This document shows, in pieces, positions 10,236 to 20,690 of a DNA stretch of 64,000 nt; the first letter of the stretch is position 1; each line of letters opens with the position of its first letter. Both the position numbers and the translations under genes were made by a program. Where the stretch lies: NCBI GenBank assembly GCA_002914805.1, contig JXTB01000228.1, forward strand, positions 37,214-101,213, read 5' to 3'. The notes beneath the pieces are model-generated. The model saw only the letters and a list, made by a program, of their open reading frames with translations. It did not search any database and was not told the origin of the DNA. This stretch comes from Parasponia andersonii (Eukaryota; Streptophyta; Magnoliopsida; Rosales; Cannabaceae).

Positions 10236-10673
10236 AAGGTTGTGAGTTTTCTTGAAATTCTAAGTATGCTCTGTGGTTGCAGCTTTGACTGATCTTTCAT
10301 ATCAAAAAAGAATTCTTGAGATTGAGAGTATTAGTCATTTATTCCAAACATACTACTATTATATATTAAATCGAAGAGCTCGACGAGACGAACACGCTGC
10401 CATAAGAATCAGCCTAATCGGAGTCCGAATGAGTTGTCGGAAGTTTACTGCCACAAACTGAGTTAATCACTGAATTGAGCCGAGTCAGAGCCATTTGATC
10501 GTACTGTTGACTAAGCCGTCGGAGCCGTTGACCGCACCGTTGATCGTTGACTAAGTGTTGACTTTGACCGTTGACTTTAACCAAGTCGATATACAAGTCA
10601 ATCTTAAGATTTTTCGACGTTCTGGATCTATTCATGTAGTTGAAATTTCCAAAAGTTTACTCTATTAAGAGTT

Positions 10674-11600
10674 ATGGCTATCGACAGTTTAGCATCTCTT
10701 CAAGTTCCACCACTTCAAGGCAGCAACTTTGATAATTGGACTATCAAAATAAAGGTCCCCCTTAGAGCACATGATGTCTGGGATATAGTGAATAAAAGTT
10801 ACGAAGAGTCAAGAGATGAGGCGGCACTATCCTCAAAACAAAAAGATAATTTAAAAGACTCAAGAAAGAGAGACAAAAAAGCTCTTTTCCTCATTTACCA
10901 AGTCTTAGATGACGATGGGTTTGAGAAAATCTCAAGTTTAACCTCCGCCAATGAAAGATGGGAGAAACTTCAAATCTCATACAAGGGAGAAAAAAAGTTA
11001 AAAAGGTTCGCCTTCAAACTTTAAGAGGAGAGTTTGATTTGCTACACATGACAGAGATTGAGTTAGTTTCTAACTACTTTTCTAGAGTCTTCTAACTACT
11101 TTTCTAGAGTCCTAACCATTTCTAATCAAATAAAGAGAAATGATGTGAAACTAAAAAATGTTACGATCATGAAAAAGATTCTTCGATTGTTAGATCCAAA
11201 ATTCGAGAATATTATTACTGTCATTGAAGAAACTAAAGACTTATGAGCTATGATGATAGAACAACTCTTGGGTTTCTTGCAAGCCCACGAAGAAAAGAAA
11301 AAGAAGATGCAAGATTTCAATGAGCAGCATCTTAAGCCTCAGCTCCAAGAGAAAGAAGAAGATTCTAGCAATGGAAGAGGACATGGAAGAGGTCATGGCT
11401 AAGGAAGAGGTCACGAACATGGAAGAAGAGGAAGAAAATTCTTTAACAATAATTATGAAAATGAAGATAGACGAGAAAGTTTGACAAGAGATCGTAGAAG
11501 AGGTAACCCACGATGTTGGCATGACAAGTCTCAAATCAAGTGTCACAACTGTCAGAAATATAGTCATTATGTTCTCGAATGTAGAGCTCCAAAGAAGGTG
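10674..11600 (+). pseudogene. Copia gag
   Basis: Starts MAIDSLASLQVPPLQGSNFD, the usual start of copia gag, and is open to about 11022, where a frameshift breaks it. Later pieces include a Gly/Arg/Glu-rich stretch and a zinc knuckle of the form C-x2-C-x4-H-x4-C (CHNCQKYSHYVLEC) near 11540-11583. The knuckle is intact but several stops lie between it and the start. Gag forms the particle and packages element RNA. The leader before it (10440-10640) carries repeated GTTGAC words. Confidence 0.82.
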
Positions 11601-13294
11601 CAAGAAAAAAGCTAACTATTCCGAAGATAAAAGACAAGAGGAAGATATATTGTTGTTAGCATGCAAGGAGACCAATAAGTACCAAGAAAATATATGGTAT
11701 CTTGACAACAGAGCAAGTAATCATATGTGTGAAAGAAGAGATATGTTCGTAGAGCTTGACAAGTCAGTGACTTGGAATGTTTTATTTGGAGATGAATCCA
11801 AGGCAGCAGTAAAGGGTAAAGGTGAAATTCTCATGCGCTTGAGAAATGGAGAACATCAGTTTATTCCAAACATTTACTACATGCCTAACACGAAGAGTAA
11901 TATCTTGAGTCTTGGTCAACTCCTAGAGAAAGATTATGATATTCACCTGAAAGAAAAGAGTTTTCTTTGAGAGATAATAGAAATAAGTTAATCACCAAAG
12001 TGTCAATGATAAGAAATAGAATGTTCTTGTTACACATTCAAAATGACGTAGCAAAATGTCTAAAGGTTTGCTATAAAAATTCATCATGGCTTTGGCACCT
12101 AAGGTTTAGACATTTCAATTTTGGCGGCCTAGAATTATTAGCAAAGAAGTAGATGGTTCGAGGTCTATTCTTCATCAGTCAACCAGATCAATTATATGAA
12201 GGATGTTTATTGGGAAAGCAGTTCAAAAGAAGCTTTCCAAGAGAATCGAATTCCCGAGCCCATAAACCACTTGAGCTCATACATACCGATATGTGTGGTC
12301 TAATAAGACCAAGTTCTCTCGGTAAGAATAACTACTTTCTCCTCTTTATTGATAATTTTTCAAGAAAGACCTGGGTGTATTTCTTGAAGGAGAAATCAGA
12401 AATATTCGAAAGATTCAAGAGTTCAAGGCACTTATTGAAAAAGAAGTGGTCGAAATATCAAGGCAATAAGATTTTATAGAGGAGGAGAATTCACATCCCA
12501 CGAGTTTCAGAAGTATTATGAAGACAACGGCATCTGCCGTATCAAGATCTCTCCAACAAAATAGTATCGCAGAAAGGAAGAATAGAACAATCTTAGACAA
12601 AGCCAGAAGCGTGCTCAAGTGCAAAGGAATGCTAAAGGAGTTTTGGGCTGAAGCTGTAGCTTGTGCAATTTACTTATCAAATCGCTCTCCAATAAGAAGC
12701 GTATGGGGAAAGATGCCACAAGAAGCTTGGAGCAGAAGAAAGCTTGGAATCTCTAACCTAAAATTGTTTAGAAGCATAGCTTATGCTCACATGCCTAATG
12801 AAAAGAGAACCAAGCTCGACGATAAAAGTGAAAATTTTATCTTCATCAGCTCTCGACGATAAAAGTGAAAAGTTTGTCTTCATTGGCTATAACTCTAACC
12901 CAAAAGGCTACAAGTTCTATAATCCAAGCAATGGCAAGACTATTATTAGTCGCGATGTGGAGTTTGACGAAGAAAGTACTTGGGAATGGTACACACAAGA
13001 GGGAAATTATGACTTCCTACCATACATTGAAGAAAAAAGCGAGCAACGAAGAATGGTGCAAGTAAGAGAAGAACTGCAAGAGCCTATTACCCCACCTACT
13101 TCACCAATAGCAAGCACTCATCAAGAAAAAATACCAGGATCATCTTCAAGCAGCAGTTCAAGTAAAAGGATACCAAGATTAAGGAGCTTATAAGAGATAT
13201 ATGAGGTGACAAAAATCAAAATAACTTGATTCTCTTTTGCCTCCTTGCTGATTATAAACCATTAAGCTTTGATGAAGCTACACAAAGTAAAGAG
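11600..13294 (+). pseudogene. Copia protease-integrase remnant of pol
   Basis: Protease: WYLDNRASNHMCERRDMF at about 11695, where the family has D-S/T-G-A; the catalytic triplet is changed to D-N-R. Then the GAG-pre-integrase and His/Cys region (WLWHLRFRH), the integrase core (IHTDMCGLIRPSS at about 12280) and the final Glu region (SIAERKNRTI at 12565). The middle Asp is lost around 12480, where the frame is broken. A 34-35 base direct duplication at 12816-12881 shifts the frame. The C-terminal part (FYNPSNGKTIISRDVEFDE) leads to the first residues of RT and stops at the deletion. Dead copy. Confidence 0.85.
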
Positions 13295-13299
13295 TGGCG

Positions 13300-13654
13300 T
13301 GATGGGTTAGAAATAAACTTCTTTGTGTTCTATTGAGCCATAGTTTAGTTATTTGGGCTTATATTATGAGTTAGGCTTGTTTTGGTTGTGTGTGTCTAAT
13401 AGCACATAGTTTAATATCCAAGTTTTTAGAGTATTCTTATTTTGCTAGATTATATAATTAATTAGGTGGTTGGAGGTTACATGGAGTATTTAGAATTATC
13501 CTTGGAGTAGTATAAATAGAGTACTCTTCCCCCTATTTTGTATCAAGCAAAAGAGAATCAATTCAAGTAGTAATACAAGTTTTTCTCTTCCACCCAAATT
13601 CTCTCTAGTTTTTTCCTTAGCCTTTCTAGCCTTAAAAATCTCCTATTTCCAACA
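13300..13654 (+). repeat. 3' LTR of the copia element
   Basis: From about 13300 the sequence matches the 5' LTR. Its first bases are merged with the end of the pol remnant through shared AGAAATAAACTT, indicating a deletion that removed the RT-RNase H region and the polypurine tract. Ends TTTCCAACA. TATAAATA recurs at 13511-13518. Confidence 0.8.
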
Positions 13655-13836
13655 GACCTATCGCTGACCACCATGGTCATCATTCCTATCCTACCACTGG
13701 TACTGGTGACTCCGTGCAGCCCTTCTACCACTGTGTCGCCCCTGCCTCACCCTACTACTGCTCCAAGCTTAAACTCATGCAGTATGGTGACCTGGAGATG
13801 AGTGGTGCGAGCTCAATGACGTCGAGTAGTGAATGA
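13655..13836 (+). pseudogene. FD-like bZIP pseudogene, part 3' of the copia element
   Basis: Continues the frame of the MIFKDFL segment once the insertion and one target repeat are disregarded. It includes HPTTAPSLNSCS, matching the PPP-TT-x-LSLNS segment found just before the bZIP region of FD proteins. A stop follows within about ten residues. The basic region and leucine zipper, which should come next, are not present in either strand up to 14335, so the copy was truncated as well as interrupted. Confidence 0.65.
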
Positions 13837-14334
13837 CCTTAGGAGGATAGGAGATTGGCCATGCAAGGAAGGGTTATGGATGAGAGGGAGTTGTCAAATT
13901 TTCAGAGTTAAGGGAAAAGTAGTCTAGCTCTGCTCCTCCCTATTTTTAAGTTGAGATAGATAATCCTACGATACATAGGATTATTTTCAGTCAACGAATT
14001 ACTTATCCGATCAAACGTTGTCCTCAAATATGAGATTAAGATTATTTATCTCAATCCAATCCTAGTCTCAATCCCACATATTGTCCTCAAATATGAGATT
14101 AGGATTATTTATCCCAGTCCTAGTCTCAATCCTACCTACCAAATGGGACTTTATATCATTTCAAGAGTACTAATTAGAAAGGTAGCCTCCTCGTAAAACT
14201 TTAATAGTTACATCATGATATTTGCATAATTGGTCATGATTATTTTGTTTAAAGATTTTACATGTATTATGTACTCATATATGAGAATAAAGAATGTTCT
14301 TACCCGGTCATACTTAATTGTTTATTATACTTTT
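13837..14334. repeat. Non-coding, with a short tandem duplication
   Basis: A segment of about 50-60 bases starting TTGTCCTCAAATATGAGATTA occurs twice (14023-14083 and 14084-14133). With the ending CTACCAAATGGGAC this looks like a MITE fragment. No gene seen. Confidence 0.5.
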
Positions 14335-14379
14335 TTTAATTGAGTTTATAATTATGAAAGTTGGATTTAATTACCATGC

Positions 14380-14592
14380 TTATTTTTCGAAGAGAAAGTA
14401 AAAAGTATTTGTTAAGTATAAATACCAGGTAGCAAACTGAAGCCTTTCATGAATAGCTAAAAGTTCACCATTCTCTACAGACAACGAGCCCGAAATCCAC
14501 TTAGAAAGACTGCAATCGACACCCCAGTCCCAAAAAATACCACTTACATCACCAAAGTCAGCACCAACTTGGAAAGAAGTGTCAATGTTCAT
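14380..14592 (-). pseudogene. LINE RNase H domain (RVT_3 type)
   Basis: MNIDTSFQVGADFGDVSGIF followed by SGSLSVENGELLAIHERLQFA: the Asp, the Gly-rich turn and the E-L-L-A-I helix of the plant LINE RNase H domain are visible. It degrades RNA in RNA-DNA hybrids. Broken before the C-terminal part. Confidence 0.75.
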
Positions 14593-15027
14593 CTTGATAA
14601 CTCCTATTTCCGAGGGTTTCTATATAGCATAAATAGATGCAAAAGGCTTTGGCTGAGATTCCGTAGAAACTGTAGCTTGGAATTCATTGAGGAAAGTAAG
14701 AGCAGCCTGTACCACTTTATTCAGATTATTCCCAGTTTCTCTATAGAGTACCTTATTGCGCTCGAATCAAAGAAACTAAGAAATAACCATGAATACCTCA
14801 AATTCTGATGGGGACAGATTAGAAAAGACCCCAGTAAAAGATCAGCAGTAGAACCATTAAAAAGTGATTTCAGTAACTTCCAGAACCCCATCTTCCTTCA
14901 AACATCCCTTACAGATGAACATCCAAACAAAGCATGTAGGACGGATTCAAAAGTAAGTTGACAATGATAACACCGTAGGTTATCAACAACTTTCCTTTTC
15001 ATTAAATTCGCCGAAGTAGAAAGAGTC

Positions 15028-15231
15028 TCATAAAAAATGCGCCAAAAAAATTCGAATTTTTGGAGGAATCTGCATTTTCCGTAATGGCCACCACCAGCAA
15101 ATTAGAATTTTGGAAGTAGACCCAAGATATTTGATTCTTTCATTTAGCAAGAGGTTATAGCCATTCTTAACCGAAGAAGCTCCATTAGTCTCAATAATGC
15201 CAAATAAAATCATTAGGCTGATTCTCCACAC
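15028..15231 (-). pseudogene. LINE zinc-binding RT region (zf-RVT type)
   Basis: Contains ASSVKNGYNLLL, WWWPLRKMQIPPKIRIFL: the FSVKSGY..W..LWKLKIPPKIRIFLW pattern between RT and RNase H of plant LINEs. The conserved Cys residues that follow are not in frame. Confidence 0.75.
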
Positions 15232-15572
15232 TCAATAGGATAGCTCTAATAAGCTTTGCATCAAAGAATAAGAAATTTTGGACGATGATAGTTTCATTCC
15301 ACGTACTCAGCGTCAAATTCTCAGCATCAAATTCAGATCTTTGATCCAAGTAATTGATCATTTACTAGCAGAGATGGGTTTGAATGATATATGTTTAGAT
15401 AGCCAAGGATCTCCAAAAATCTTGATTGAATGACTATTACCTACCCTTCAACGCCCTCTTTTCCTAATCACTTCCCATGTCCAGAGAAAACTCTCACAAA
15501 GATATGCAAACCCAGTTTGTTATGTGCTGAGAAAAAATCTATATCATGAAAGTATTTCCCCTTTAACATTCT

Positions 15573-15845
15573 CTAGGCCAAATAATGAAGGTTATAAATA
15601 ATCCAACAGGCTTGTTTAGGAACAAAAGCCTGATTAAATAGTTCTAAAACCCTGAAATGCAATTTTCCAAGCCATTTAGGAAGGTAAACCTTAGACCGCT
15701 TAATCCAAGCTATCTTTCTTTCCCCATTTATAGATCTCCACCTGAAGCATAGAAATAAGGATCGGATTTCATTACATAAGGAAGTCGGAAGTTTAAACAA
15801 GCACATAATATAACTAGAAATGGCATGGAGCATAGATTTCACCAA
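15573..15845 (-). pseudogene. LINE RT C-terminal (thumb) region
   Basis: VKSMLHAISSYIMCLFKLP, LCNEIRSLFLCF and KLHFRVLELFNQAFVPKQAC match the conserved stretch after the palm of plant L1 reverse transcriptases. Open for 90 codons. Confidence 0.82.
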
Positions 15846-16052
15846 GACTTTTATACTCCCAATTGAAAAAAGACCTCTTTGCCAAGACTGGATCTTTTTT
15901 CAAACCCTATCTCTGATAAAAGCAAAAGTTTTTCTCTTATTGTGTCCCACCACCGAGGGGAGACCAAGATATTGATCATGAGCCTCTTTATTCTGCAACT
16001 CCAAACTCTCTTGAAGGCCCTTTTTGAATCACTATCAGTATTTAGCGTGAAA

Positions 16053-16983
16053 TTAATCGCTAATTTCTACACATAAATACTCAAAATTCGATAAATAACT
16101 CAACAATTCTCTAAAGTCACTATAAAGAAAACTACAAAAGTTGTTGGCAAAAAATAAGTGACTAATTTTTGGGCCCAAATAAGAGCATTTCGTACTTGGA
16201 ATATCATTCACTGATTCAACATTATGCATCAAAGACAAAAGGGCCTCCACACAAAAGAGGAAAAGTTAAGGAGAGAGCAAATACCCTTCTTGTAAACCAT
16301 GGGAAGGAATAACATAACTCAAAATATTACCATTAATATACAAAGCAAACTCAACTGTTGAAATGCAGTCATAAACTAATCTAATACGTCGGGAAACTCA
16401 TACATTCCATCACCTTATAGACGAAACTCTGTTTCACCCAATCACAAGCTTTATTCATATCGAGCTTTAATACTCTAAAATCTTTCTTATCATTATTCTT
16501 TTTATAAATGGAATAAAGAAGCTCAAAGGCAACCGTAACATTATCTTAAATAAGTCCTCCATGGACAAAGGCACTTTGATTATTAGAAATAAGATTCAGA
16601 AGAACCAATTTTAAATGATTTGCAGTAGTGTTTGTAATAAGTTTGTAGATTACATTACAGAGACCAATGGATCTATAATCTACTACCATATTTGGAGATT
16701 GTTTTTTAGGAATTAACACTAGATTGGATTTGTTAATAATTTTAATAGACTTTCCTTTATTAAGAACCCCTAAAACCACTTTAGTCACCTCAGAATCCAC
16801 TAGCTCCCAATGTTTTTGGGAAAAAAGACAATGAAAACCATTCAGGACAAGTGCCTTCGTAGCTTCCATAGCAAACATAGTTGTCTTAACCTCATCCTCC
16901 AAGAAATGCCTAGAAACTATGGCTAAATCGTCACAAGAAAGTCTAGCAGAAATATGCATTGTAGCCACCTCTAACTGTGTCAT
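16053..16983 (-). pseudogene. LINE reverse transcriptase core
   Basis: The first part (16983-16546) carries KSNLVLIPKKQSPNMVVDYR, SIGLCNVIYKLI and ISNNQSAFVHGGLI. The second (16250-16053) holds ISHLFFANNF, where the catalytic FADD is changed to FANN (Asn codons at 16145-16140), so the polymerase is inactive. Sequence between the two parts is broken by stops. Confidence 0.85.
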
Positions 16984-17503
16984 TGACAGATTACTACTCG
17001 TGAAAATAGTACCAAAATAATCCTTTAAAATTTTTATAATCGCCTTTTCACCCTCACACCAATTGCCATCCTTGTTTCTAATTTTTTGAATAGAGTTTTT
17101 CTACTTCCTATTCGACGCATTATAATGAAAGTATTTGTCATTGCGATCCTAGAAGACTAACCACTTAGCCTTTGATCTCTATTTCCAATAAAGCTTTACA
17201 CGATGGATAAGGACTTCAATCTTTTTTTTTTCCAATTTCTTGATCTGTGAAACTACCTCTACCGTTTGTAGGCGATCATTTAAACTACTCAGTCGTTACT
17301 ATAATTGGGTTACTAAGAGATCTTTGCAAATGCTCTAACTAGGTTTTACTCCAAGATTTCAGCATATCTCCACATCGCTTCAACCTAGCTCAAATTGCCT
17401 TGAACTGGTCATCATCACTTCTAATAAGGGACTTACTCCAAAAATCATAGACAACATCTATATAGATAACTCTCTGAATCCAAAACAGCTCAAACCAAAA
17501 AGG

Positions 17504-17508
17504 ACGAT
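17504..17508. repeat. Target-site duplication ACGAT, left
   Basis: Matches 19161-19165 across the solo LTR. Confidence 0.8.
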
Positions 17509-19160
17509 TGCTGGTGTTAGCTGGAATCAATTTTCGGAAAATATTTTCATAAAATCATTTTCAAGAATACCATAGTTTTGTAAAATCAAGAAACGCAGTG
17601 GAATTGATCGTTTAAAATTTTTCTTTTTACAAAACATTTCGAATCGTGATATAACATAAATTAACTCTTAATCTAAACAAGAACAATAGCTGAATTCGCT
17701 CCACAACCTTCTTATTTTCCTGTTTATTCTCGAAAGCCGTTTGATTGATCTGGTGGGTGGTCACCTTCTTTATTCCCAACAAAGAGATCCGTAAATGAAT
17801 AAGAAGACAATCTCCTCGAACTGATTTCTCCGGGATGGTCGAAACACCAAGGACAGTGAATCTCTAGTGGTGGCCGATTTTCTTTACTCTCTGTCTCTCT
17901 GTTATGCATGTGACACTCTCTTTTCTATGGGGTGTTTCACGTATAACGCTTATATCTAGTTGCTAGAGAACTTTTCTCTTAACTATAGAGAGATTAGTAA
18001 ACCCTAATGGGCTTATTAGTCTTGTTGGGCTCAACTGATCATCAAATAACTATTGGGTTTTAATTTGAGCTAGACAAGGGATCATATGGATCCATAAAGC
18101 CCAAGTCCTAATAGACCATATACCCACTATCATAATTAACTCTTAATTATGATTGGGCTTTATCCATTAATATTGGAGCATACCACTATAGGCCCAATAT
18201 TGAACTCTTGGACTAAATGTCATTTATTTTCTATGAAGCTTATTAACAATTAATTATCTTAATCCATTTAGCATATACTATACCTATAGATATACCCCCG
18301 ATGCAATGCCATACTAGTATGGTAAAATTACCGTATTACCCCTCTAGTACATATTTACCTTTGAGTTACCATTTTTCATCTAATGGATAATAGTTGACTA
18401 TGGTGTTTGTATCTGCTTAAACCAATACAGTCAAATTCGCATAGTGAATACCGAGGCCCTGGTTTATATTATCTAAGTACTTGAGAAAACTTAAAGTGAC
18501 ATCATATGCATGGTGTCCATCATGAAAAACATTCTACACATTCCATATACCTTATCTTCCAAGATACCGAAGTTCAAACCATAAATCGAAACTAGTCCTT
18601 TAGTAACTCAAAAAGACAAAATACATGAAAGTAAGTTCGTTAATCACTAGGATTAAGGTCTTTTATAATAGTGCTAGATTAGTAAAATTAGAAATTTGAG
18701 TTATGACACTTAACCTCAAATTCTAATCCACTAGGTCTTATTTGATGTTGTTATAACTTTCTTATAACACACTAGTGTTTCTATCCGAAGACTCACTTCG
18801 ATAATTAGAGACTTCTTTAATTAAATAGACAATAGTACATTCTATGGCATAGTAAAGTATTCCATCTTTAATATGCAGGATGCGAACAATTTACTTTAGA
18901 CATAACGAAATAAAGAATATAATATCTCTCACATATGAACTCATCATACGAATAATTCTTTATTATACATTTCATGTCTTGGAATCTTTTAGATGTTTGC
19001 ATTAGATAAACATACACATCATATGTATATCAATAGGACATAAATGAAATATAAGTTCATAACATGGAATTTATTAATAACAAATAGATACTAAATAATC
19101 CAATAAATATTGTTTATAATGTCTAAATAATAAACTGCTTTATAGGACATTATTCCAATA
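17509..19160 (-). mobile_element. Solo LTR (copia-like), 1652 bp, inserted in the LINE
   Basis: The insert is bounded by exact ACGAT repeats, and removing it restores a continuous LINE endonuclease frame (GDRPFWFELFWIQ). On the minus strand it begins TATTGGAATAATGTCC, close to the TGTTGGAATAATGTCC start seen in some plant copia LTRs, and ends CTAACACCAGCA. No gag or pol sequence is inside, so it is a solo LTR made by LTR-LTR recombination. The first base pair TG has become TA. No ORF of note. Confidence 0.82.
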
Positions 19161-19165
19161 ACGAT
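19161..19165. repeat. Target-site duplication ACGAT, right
   Basis: Matches 17504-17508. Confidence 0.8.
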
Positions 19166-19430
19166 CGCCTTTGGGCCTAGAAACTAGGGGATCCATCACT
19201 AACTTCAGGACAATAGGATGATGGTGCCATCAAGAGAAATCCTACCTAGTTATACATGCTTGGGCAAAGAGTTCACGCCAACTATCGTTACACACAAAGC
19301 CATCTATTCGTTCCTACACATTTGCCTCACCACCCCATTTATTATTCAAGTGATCAAAGGACCATTAAACTCCAAATTCGAAAGTTACTATCATAAAGAG
19401 CCAGCGGAAATTGGACCATGGAAGAGCTAG
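19166..19430 (-). pseudogene. LINE endonuclease, C-terminal half
   Basis: Reads NNKWGGEANV, ERIDGFVCNDSWRELF and HHHPIVL, then joins PFWFELFW beyond the solo LTR. These match the end of the plant L1 endonuclease (RLDR-F-V-C-N..W, SDHxPI, F-FE-FW). The N-terminal catalytic half is absent. Confidence 0.75.
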
Positions 19431-20090
19431 CGCAACCTTACAAACCCTAACCTTATTTTTCCTCCAAATACCTTTACATCTTCCAAAATCCAATTTGTGC
19501 TCCACAAAACCTAGTGCAATCTTCTGTCATACAAGTAACTGGGAGGTTAAAGCTCTGTATCCAAAAGGGAACCAGGTTGAAGTTCATATGAACCACCTCC
19601 CCAATCCTTTTCGGCTTGACCAAGATTAAAGTTGGTTCTCGAAAGACCACGGTCCCTAACAAGGATCGATTGCCTATCCTCCATACTATCGAATGTAAAT
19701 AAGAAAAAATTATTTGATCCCCTCTATTTCACCTCGAAATTATTTGGAACACTCTAAAGATATCTCAAAACCTCCCAAGACCATCAAAATTTTCACTCTG
19801 ATTACCTAAGATCTTACTAATGAGACAAAGATCCATATGCTCTTTACCGCTTGCATAGATATTCTTCTCCATACAAACCACAAGTCTATCCTCCTCACCA
19901 AGATTTAAATTCACACATAATCTCACAATCTTATCTAAATACATAATGAAAAATAACCCTAGCTCTAAAAAATCCAGAAAGAACTACACTACCTCTTCAA
20001 AAAACGACTCAAAATAATCCAGAATGATGATATTATGGTTCCACAATACACCAATTCTCCCAAAGAAAAATAGACGCAAATGAGAGATTT
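19431..20090 (-). pseudogene. LINE ORF1-like remnant
   Basis: Contains VHMNFNLVPFWIQSFNLPV and CMTEDCTRFCG, resembling the nucleic-acid-binding ORF1 protein of plant L1 elements (FWIQVHNLP..CMTE). It is fused to the endonuclease end by a deletion near 19430. Several stops. Confidence 0.6.
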
Positions 20091-20479
20091 AGTCGCTATA
20101 ACTTTCCATTCAATTAACTTTTTGTCAAGTATATTATATAAGAATCATTAGGTATTTTTTCCCTAATCATTGAATTATTATCTAATGACTATCATAATTT
20201 AAATAGTTAGAAAATAATAATAATAATAATAAATGCACATTAAATTTGTCTAATGCTCTTTCTTCGTGTATAGATCGGTAAAAAAAAGAAACTTATTGGA
20301 GTAGTGCCTATTATATAATTAAATGTGAGAATTGGTTTGGATTTCAATATGCACGTAATAATTTGTCCTTATTACTACCATATTCTCATTAGTTTGATTT
20401 ATGAAAATTGATTTATACGTAATTGTGGATAACTTTGATAATGAAAGATGAGAAATATAAATTCTAAAATATATATATA
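20091..20479. other. AT-rich, nothing recognised
   Basis: No coding or structural signal apart from a short AAT microsatellite at 20215-20232. Confidence 0.5.
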
Positions 20480-20690
20480 GGCACCAATTTAGTAGATATA
20501 TTTTTTTTATCTATTTATAGGTATTATTTTGATCAATTACAATTCATATACATGTTTTTTTTATAATAAAAAAGTAGAGAAAAAATAATAATAATGCACA
20601 TCTTTTAATATATATTATTATAATCATTAGATAGTAATAAAATAGTTCAGAAAAAAATATGTAAAAAAAATACCTATTAGATTGATGACC
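20480..20690. mobile_element. Diverged copy of the (TA)n-associated MITE
   Basis: Begins GGCACCAATTTAGTAGATAT after an (AT)n run and ends CCTATTAGATTGATGACC, the same ends as the better-kept copies at 47243, 55668 and 56510. The middle has drifted and lost the internal palindrome. Confidence 0.6.

Larger units (their letters stand above)
9862..13654 (+). mobile_element. Ty1/copia element, decayed, internally deleted
   Basis: Two LTRs flank gag, protease and integrase remnants. The flanks are GACCC (9857-9861) and GACCT (13655-13659), a 5-bp target duplication with one mismatch. Order protease-integrase identifies copia. Most of reverse transcriptase and all of RNase H are missing: the frame passes from the start of the RT region (SKEWRDGLEIN) straight into the 3' LTR. 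Many stops and frameshifts show it is dead. The protease region (ASNHMCERRDMFVELD) suggests a Tork-like TNT1 relative. Confidence 0.88.
14335..20090 (-). mobile_element. L1-type LINE, degenerate, split by a solo LTR
   Basis: On the minus strand, from high to low coordinates: ORF1-like sequence (about 20090-19430), the C-terminal half of the endonuclease (19400-19166 and 17503-17400), reverse transcriptase (about 17000-15570), the zinc-binding region (15231-15028) and an RNase H domain (14592-14380). This order is that of plant L1 elements with a C-terminal RNase H. Most of the endonuclease N-terminal half is missing. An A-rich stretch on the minus strand near 14340 may be the tail. The element is full of stops. 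Confidence 0.82.
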
